Shown one piece after another: positions 5,536-6,251 of a stretch of DNA of 6,251 bases. The stretch spans positions 1-6,251 of the forward strand of contig CAMFIX010000189.1 in assembly GCA_945952425.1 (NCBI GenBank), given 5' to 3'. Origin of the DNA: an uncultured Pseudorhodobacter sp. (GTDB lineage Bacteria > Pseudomonadota > Alphaproteobacteria > Rhodobacterales > Rhodobacteraceae). A model generated the notes under the pieces. The model was not told the DNA's origin. It made no database searches and was given only the letters and a program-made list of their open reading frames with translations. The position numbers and the translations under genes were made by a program. The first letter of the stretch is position 1, and the number at the start of each line of letters is the position of its first letter.

Positions 5536-6251
5536 ATGTCGCAACGCCCGCGGATCGAGGTCAAGCAGAGCCTGCGCCTGAAGCTCACCACCGGGCTTCA
5601 GACGGCGATCGAGGTCTTGCGGATGGATGCGCCGACGCTGGCCCGCCACCTGGAAGAGCAGGCGGCCGAGGTGCCGGGGCTGGTCGTGCGCCCGCCCCAG
5701 CCGCGCGACTGGCTGCCGCGCTGGACCGGCGTCTTCGGGGAGGCGCCCGAGGTCGCCGCCGCCGCGCCCTCGCTGATGGCCCATGTCGCGGGTGAGATCG
5801 ACCGGCGGATCAAGGGCGCGGGGCCGCGGCGGATCGCTTTGGCCCTGGCCGAGGCTTTGGGCCCCGCGGGCTGGCTGGAGCGCCCGGTCGCCGCCATCGC
5901 CCGCGAGCTGGGCGTGGCGGTGGCCGTGGTCGATGCGGTGCTGCGCCAGTTGCAAGAGATGGAACCCACGGGGATTTTCGCCCGCGATCTGTCGGATTGC
6001 CTGCGGCTGCAGGCGGTTGAGGCGGGGGTGCTGGATGGCGTGATGGCGCTGATCCTGTCGCGGCTGGACCTGCTTGGCCGGGCCGATTTCGCGGGGCTCG
6101 CCCGGCTGGCGGGGGTGGAGGAGGCCGATATCCTCGCCCGGTTCCGCACGATCCGCACGATGAACCCCAAGCCCGGCGCCAGTTTCGACGACCGCGCCGC
6201 GCCGCACCTACGCGAGCCCGACCTCGTGCTGCGCAAGGGAGAGGATTGGGA
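5536..6251 (+). CDS. rpoN: RNA polymerase sigma-54 factor RpoN, N-terminal part
   Basis: Sigma-54 directs RNA polymerase to -24/-12 promoters and needs an AAA+ activator to open them; it serves nitrogen and other regulated genes. Only the first 238 codons are present and the frame is open at the window edge, so the DNA-binding region and RpoN box are not seen. Region I is recognisable at 11-50 (QSLRLKLTTGLQTAIEVLRM, then RHLEEQAAEVPGL). Region II is short and not acidic (about 51-78). The core-binding domain starts near PSLMAHV (78-84) and includes LQEMEPTGIFARDLSDCLRLQ-type sequence (139-159) and IRTMNPKPG (206-214). Few glutamines remain in region I compared with enteric RpoN. The start at 5536 fits the family, but an in-frame ATG at 5506 would add ten residues; neither has a clear ribosome binding site. 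Confidence 0.9.
   Translation, partial: MSQRPRIEVKQSLRLKLTTGLQTAIEVLRMDAPTLARHLEEQAAEVPGLVVRPPQPRDWLPRWTGVFGEAPEVAAAAPSLMAHVAGEIDRRIKGAGPRRIALALAEALGPAGWLERPVAAIARELGVAVAVVDAVLRQLQEMEPTGIFARDLSDCLRLQAVEAGVLDGVMALILSRLDLLGRADFAGLARLAGVEEADILARFRTIRTMNPKPGASFDDRAAPHLREPDLVLRKGEDW

Noticed and set aside
5155..6207. Minus-strand open frames opposite rpoN and the selD start
   Set aside because: They are antisense to the rpoN frame, which matches sigma-54 regions I and III, and have no plausible protein features.

Overview
The window is GC-rich throughout, with strong G/C preference at third codon positions. Its gene content and its recurrent 3'-flanking repeats (a C-rich block, then a GTGGGATATTT- or GTGAGTATTT-like core, then GAAAGGGG-like bases) suggest an alphaproteobacterium, most likely Rhodobacteraceae (Rhodobacter/Paracoccus-like). 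This placement is inferred from protein style and repeat style, not from any search. I see no transposase, tRNA, rRNA, CRISPR array or phage gene; it reads as ordinary chromosomal backbone.

Layout. Bases 1-91 hold the truncated tail of a 3'-end repeat belonging to an unseen upstream plus-strand gene. A minus-strand gene (92-784) encodes a small exported protein of unknown function. Divergent from it, argE-like (900-2102, M20 metallopeptidase family) and mnmH/selU (2099-3142, tRNA 2-selenouridine synthase) form a plus-strand pair overlapping by four bases. A 175-bp convergent intergenic region (3143-3317) is filled with hairpins and copies of the repeat in both orientations. On the minus strand, 3318-5471 encodes a 717-residue fusion of an FAD/NAD(P)-dependent oxidoreductase with selenide, water dikinase (SelD). 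A 64-bp divergent gap separates it from rpoN (sigma-54), which starts at 5536 and runs off the right edge.

How the genes fit together. SelD makes selenophosphate from selenide and ATP. MnmH uses selenophosphate to convert 2-thiouridine to 2-selenouridine at wobble position 34 of certain tRNAs. The two convergent genes therefore make up a compact selenium-to-tRNA pathway; no selA, selB or selC is visible here. The ArgE-like enzyme is probably translationally coupled to mnmH but has no obvious functional link to it. RpoN and the exported protein look like unrelated neighbours.

The points most worth a second look are: the composite 3'-end repeat (four core copies), which supplies the stop codon and an 18-residue tail of MnmH; the argE/mnmH junction, where MnmH-like coding continues upstream of the only canonical start; and the oxidoreductase-SelD fusion. 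I found no clearly new biological system.
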